From NCBI GenBank assembly GCA_934120135.1, contig CAKOTK010000004.1:1-64000 (forward strand): a stretch of DNA of 64,000 bases. Direction: 5' to 3'. A model generated the notes under the pieces. It did not search any database. It was not told the origin of the DNA and worked only from the letters and a program-made list of their open reading frames with translations. This document shows, one piece after another, positions 60,837-64,000 of the stretch; the stretch's first letter is position 1; every line of letters begins with the position of its first letter. The position numbers and the translations under genes are program-made. The DNA comes from an uncultured Clostridia bacterium. GTDB taxonomy: Bacteria > Bacillota > Clostridia > TANB77 > CAG-508.

Positions 60837-61916
60837 ATGAACGTTGAAGCTGAATTAAGAAAAGATGGAATTGAAATTATTGGAAGACTGGATACTTTGA
60901 GTGTAAATTCTATTTCTAGAAATGCTGCCGAAAAAATTTGCAAAGCATTTCCTAGAGCTCATTTCGATTATGGTCAATTATTTATTGAGTTTTCTAGAAC
61001 GCCAATGTATATAGCTAAAATGCCCGAAGGATATGCTGAAGCAACTTACTTTTATAAAAATTCATCTATATATTTTAAGGCAGGTGTGCCTTTAAAAGAT
61101 TTAGAAAAATTTGCTATTCATGAACTTATTCATCATATTCAAGAGGTAAAAGATACTAAAGGAAATTTATATCGTTTAGGTTTATGCGAATATGGCGAAT
61201 TTAAGACATATGGAATGGCTTTAAATGAAGGAGCTGTTCAGTTAGCAGCATCTAAAATTTTAGAGCAAAAAGAAACTGTTGTAAAATATTATGACATTTC
61301 ACTTCCTACTAATAGTCCGAATTGCTATCCACTTTTGTGTAATTTGGTAAATCAATTAGCATATTTAGTAGGTGAACATGCATTATTTGAAAGTACACTT
61401 TTTAGTACTGATCAATTTAAATTAGATTTAATAAAGTTATGTGGCAAAAAGAATTTCTTCAATATTCAAAACTGCTTAGACAAAGTATTAAATATTGAAG
61501 AAAAAATAGTTTTCTTAAATAATGAATTATTAGAAGATGCTTTATCAGATGAAAAAGCTCAAAAAATTGCTTTTAAAATTGGTAAACTAAAAGCTGAACT
61601 GAAAAATACATTTATTCAAACTCAAAATTTAATTTATAGTTCATATTTCGATAATGAACTTAATAGAATAACAACTACTGAAGAAATTGAAATTTATCGT
61701 ACTAGATTATATGATTACAAGAATTACATTGGAATTACCGAAAACTACAGTGACTTTAATAACTATTATCTTGACAAAATGATAGCTTTAGATGATAGAT
61801 ACGAAGCTATTTTAAATAATGTTGCGTTAGTAGTTGTAAAAGAAAATACAATTTCTAAAATGTTTAAAAGAATTAAAAATATATTTAATTTAAGTAAAAG
61901 TTTCGAGCGAGATTAA
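60837..61916 (+). CDS. Predicted HExxH metallopeptidase
   Basis: 359 aa, cytoplasmic (no signal). Zinc motif HELIH (His95-Glu96-His99) in a helix after FYKNSSIYFKAG; a downstream Glu in ALNEGAVQLAA (about residue 140) is a good third ligand for a gluzincin. The C-terminal half (from about 210) is a helical domain with coiled-coil character. Small peptidase family not recognised. Next to an XRE-type regulator 60 bp downstream, which may control it or be its substrate, as in ImmA/ImmR pairs (inference). RBS AAGGAGAAA before the ATG. Confidence 0.65.
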   Translation: MNVEAELRKDGIEIIGRLDTLSVNSISRNAAEKICKAFPRAHFDYGQLFIEFSRTPMYIAKMPEGYAEATYFYKNSSIYFKAGVPLKDLEKFAIHELIHHIQEVKDTKGNLYRLGLCEYGEFKTYGMALNEGAVQLAASKILEQKETVVKYYDISLPTNSPNCYPLLCNLVNQLAYLVGEHALFESTLFSTDQFKLDLIKLCGKKNFFNIQNCLDKVLNIEEKIVFLNNELLEDALSDEKAQKIAFKIGKLKAELKNTFIQTQNLIYSSYFDNELNRITTTEEIEIYRTRLYDYKNYIGITENYSDFNNYYLDKMIALDDRYEAILNNVALVVVKENTISKMFKRIKNIFNLSKSFERD

Positions 61917-61977
61917 GGTATTTGTAAGTAACTTATTTTCTAATACTATTTATATTAAAATTTACTAGGGTGAGTTT

Positions 61978-62196
61978 ATGGTAAATTTTAATATAGAAGA
62001 ATTACTTAAAAATAAGGGTAAAACTAAATATTGGCTTTGCAAAAATATGAATATAACTACTAGAAATTTAAATCGAATAATAAATGGAGAAACAACTTCT
62101 ATTTCATTTAAATACATTGAAGATTTGTGTAATTTTTTAGATTGCAAAATAGAAGATTTGATTTCGGTAGATAATGATAATGATAAAACAGCATAA
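61978..62196 (+). CDS. XRE-like helix-turn-helix regulator
   Basis: 72 aa of the Cro/C1 HTH_26 sort: FNIEELLKNKGKTKYWLCKN, then recognition part TTRNLNRIINGETTSISFKYIEDLCNFLDCKIEDLI. AGGGTGAG before the ATG. Follows the metallopeptidase and ends in a terminator shared with the opposite gene. Confidence 0.85.
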   Translation: MVNFNIEELLKNKGKTKYWLCKNMNITTRNLNRIINGETTSISFKYIEDLCNFLDCKIEDLISVDNDNDKTA

Positions 62197-62226
62197 AAGT
62201 TGGAAATTTTACAATTCCAACTTTTA
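62195..62226. terminator. Bidirectional terminator between the XRE gene and the oxidoreductase
   Basis: AAAAGTTGGAA/TTCCAACTTTT stem, 9-nt loop, T run on both strands. Confidence 0.8.
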
Positions 62227-63486
62227 TTTTGTTTCTAGGTATTCTATTATTTTATTTGCAACTTTTCTGCCATCACTTGCTGCCCAAGCTACAGTCGAAT
62301 TTTGTCCTACTATATCTCCACCTGCAAATACTTTCTTATGTGAGGTTTGATTGTTTTCATTTACTTGTACATATTTTTTTGATGTAGTTTCAATATTGCA
62401 TTTTTCTATTATATCTTTATCAACTTTTCCACCAACTGCCATAACTACGTAATCCATGTCCATTATGTAATTGCTGTTTTCAATATTTACAGGAGACATT
62501 CTTGTTTCTCCTTCTTTTTGTACTAATTCTGTTTTTATACATTCTATCTGTTCAACCTTATCTTTGCCTAATATTTTTACAATATTATTTAAAAATAAAA
62601 ACTCAACACCTTCTTGTTTTGCATCTTCAATTTCCTTTGCTTCTGCTGGCATTTCTGCTTCTGACCTTCTATATATTACAACTACTTCTTTAGCTCCCAT
62701 TCTTTTAATTGTTCTTGCACAGTCCATTGCAACATTTCCACCACCAATAATTGCAACTTTTTTATTTGTATAATCAGGATGATTTTGATTTTCTAATAAT
62801 GAATTACCACCATATACTCCTTCTAGTTCTTCACCTTCAATAGCCATCTTTCTTGGCACATTTGCTCCTATTGATAAATATATTGCGTCATATTCTTTTT
62901 CTAAATCAGCTAGTTCTAAGCTCTTTCCTAACTCTTTTTCACATTGTACCTTTACGCCAATTGCTAAGATTTGCTCAATAGTTTTTTCTACAATTTCATT
63001 TGATAGTCTAAACTCTGGTATTCCCCTTTTTAAAATTCCACCTAAATCTTTTTGTTTTTCATAAATTGTTACTTGGTATCCTTTTTTTCTAAGAAATGCA
63101 GCAGCTGTTAATCCTGATGGACCTCCACCAATAACTGCTACTTTTTCATTTTTTTCTTGAATATTTTCACTATAGTTTAATAAGTTACTTGAATTATTTA
63201 ATGCCCAATCTCCAACATATGCCTCTATTTCTCCAATTGAAACTGGATCTGACTTAATGCCTCTAACACATTTTCCTTGGCATTGTTTTTGGTGTGGACA
63301 TATTCTGCCACATATTGATGGCATAACGGTAGTATCGCACAATATTTTATATGCTTCTTCTAAATTATCTTCTTTTACTTTTTGAATAAAAGCTGGAATA
63401 TTATTTCCAAGTGGACATCCTATCCTACATTGTGGATTTTTGCAATTTAAGCAATATTCAGCTTTTTGTTTTATATTATTTTCCAT
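62224..63486 (-). CDS. GltD-like NAD(P)/FAD oxidoreductase
   Basis: 420 aa. N-terminal iron-sulfur part with CLNCKNPQCRIGCPLGN and CGRICPHQKQCQGKCVRG, FAD-binding GGGPSGLTAAAFLR, NAD(P)-binding GGGNVAMDCART, and C-terminal FAGGDIVGQNSTVAWAASDGRK. This is the glutamate synthase small subunit/NfnB type that moves electrons from NAD(P)H. No large glutamate synthase subunit is near. Overlaps the upstream uracil-DNA glycosylase gene by 11 bp. Confidence 0.92.
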   Translation of the reverse strand: MENNIKQKAEYCLNCKNPQCRIGCPLGNNIPAFIQKVKEDNLEEAYKILCDTTVMPSICGRICPHQKQCQGKCVRGIKSDPVSIGEIEAYVGDWALNNSSNLLNYSENIQEKNEKVAVIGGGPSGLTAAAFLRKKGYQVTIYEKQKDLGGILKRGIPEFRLSNEIVEKTIEQILAIGVKVQCEKELGKSLELADLEKEYDAIYLSIGANVPRKMAIEGEELEGVYGGNSLLENQNHPDYTNKKVAIIGGGNVAMDCARTIKRMGAKEVVVIYRRSEAEMPAEAKEIEDAKQEGVEFLFLNNIVKILGKDKVEQIECIKTELVQKEGETRMSPVNIENSNYIMDMDYVVMAVGGKVDKDIIEKCNIETTSKKYVQVNENNQTSHKKVFAGGDIVGQNSTVAWAASDGRKVANKIIEYLETK

Positions 63487-64000
63487 CTTCTACCCCTGAT
63501 TTATTAAAAAATTTCACAACTTCTTTTAAATCTTTCCAAAACTCAATCTTCTTATTTTCGTCTCTAAGTAATGCAGCAGGATGCCAAGTAGGCATATACA
63601 TTATTCCTTTTTGTTCTATCCATTTTCCTCTACTAGCTGTAATAGAATACTCTTTTCCTAATACATTCTTTAAAGCTGTACTTCCTAAAAGAACTATTAC
63701 CTTAGGTTTTACAAGAATTACTTGGTTGCGCAAATAATTTAAGCATGCTTCTGCTTCCTCTTGTTCTGGCACTCTATTTGCAGGTGGTCTGCATTTAACT
63801 ATATTTGTTATATAAACTTCTTGTCTTTTTATTCCCAAACCTTGAAACGCTTTATTCATAAGTTGCCCTGCTTTTCCCACAAAAGGAAGTCCCTGAGTAT
63901 CTTCGTCTGCACCAGGTCCTTCTCCTATAAACATTAAATCTGCTTGTTTGTTTCCCTCTCCAAAAACAATGCTTTTCCTTGTTGAACATAATTTACATCT
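63476..64000 (-). CDS. Uracil-DNA glycosylase, family 4 (5' end outside window)
   Basis: At least 175 codons are visible; the frame runs open to the window edge. Iron-sulfur start CKLCSTRK, then motif 1 GEGPGADEDTQGLPFVGKAG, a second Cys pair (VKCRPPANRVPEQEEAEAC) and the C-terminal THPA-like WHPAALLR. Removes uracil from DNA. The true start lies beyond 64000. Confidence 0.93.
   Translation of the reverse strand, partial: RCKLCSTRKSIVFGEGNKQADLMFIGEGPGADEDTQGLPFVGKAGQLMNKAFQGLGIKRQEVYITNIVKCRPPANRVPEQEEAEACLNYLRNQVILVKPKVIVLLGSTALKNVLGKEYSITASRGKWIEQKGIMYMPTWHPAALLRDENKKIEFWKDLKEVVKFFNKSGVEDGK

Noticed and set aside
1..64000. CRISPR arrays, tRNA or rRNA genes, transposases, DGR reverse transcriptase
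   Set aside because: None was seen: no regularly spaced repeats, no tRNA-like cloverleaf noticed by eye, and no RT or transposase motifs in any frame examined.

Overview
The window comes from an A+T-rich, anaerobic, endospore-forming Bacillota (class Clostridia), probably an uncultured gut lineage. The evidence is spo0A, spoVM, a spoIVFA/spoIVFB pair, yyaC, an alpha/beta-type small acid-soluble spore protein, AdhE, an oxygen-sensitive class III ribonucleotide reductase, GatCAB and CtsR/ClpC. Most genes lie on the minus strand. No tRNA, rRNA, CRISPR array, transposase or prophage was seen.

Layout. 1-4.9 kb: rpmB, a spoVM gene too short for normal gene callers, nth, a bactofilin-like membrane protein, a patatin-like lipase and the rpsF-ssb-rpsR operon. 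5-11.6 kb: two paralogous surface genes, each a type IV pilin-like N-terminus fused to an FGE-sulfatase/C-type-lectin-like domain. They flank a sporulation cluster (spoIVFA, a structured RNA, a frameshifted spoIVFB, yyaC). Their last ~180 bp differ almost only at codon positions 1 and 2, yet share an identical 58-bp 3' end built of inverted repeats. That is the signature of diversity-generating retroelement (DGR) variable regions, although no reverse transcriptase or template repeat is in the window. 11.6-26.8 kb: DUF4116 protein, an NrdD lacking its glycyl-radical end, a candidate sRNA, spo0A, a housekeeping run (YigZ, flavoprotein, Met-gamma-lyase-like, WG-repeat, CNNM), a sortase with a substrate whose sorting signal stops at LPKTGF, YitT, radical SAM and rnc. 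26.9-36.5 kb: htrA, then a ~7-kb defence island (Hachiman-like HamA/HamB, a broken methyltransferase and a DpnII-like restriction-modification operon) bordered by a degenerate direct repeat, then an M23 peptidase. 36.7-49.5 kb: DUF2207, a CDF transporter, a candidate ~360-nt RNA, ctsR-mcsA-clpC with a CtsR operator, a third pilin-like protein carrying GLUG repeats opposite a leaderless XRE regulator, HAD, hpf, SASP and rpsT. 49.7-64 kb: gatCAB, a receiver-less Spo0A-like protein, adhE, leuS, a metallopeptidase, a GltD-like oxidoreductase and a partial uracil-DNA glycosylase.

Scattered through the right half are four small orphan genes (38.9, 50.1, 57.4 and 60.3 kb). Each has its own consensus sigma-A promoter and terminator, and most use codons (CGG, CTG, GAG) unlike their neighbours; they look like independently acquired cassettes. 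Four genes (spoIVFB, the HI0933-type flavoprotein, a methyltransferase and perhaps DUF2207) carry an apparent one-base insertion. Either they are pseudogenes or the assembly has indel errors, so single frameshifts here should be read with caution.
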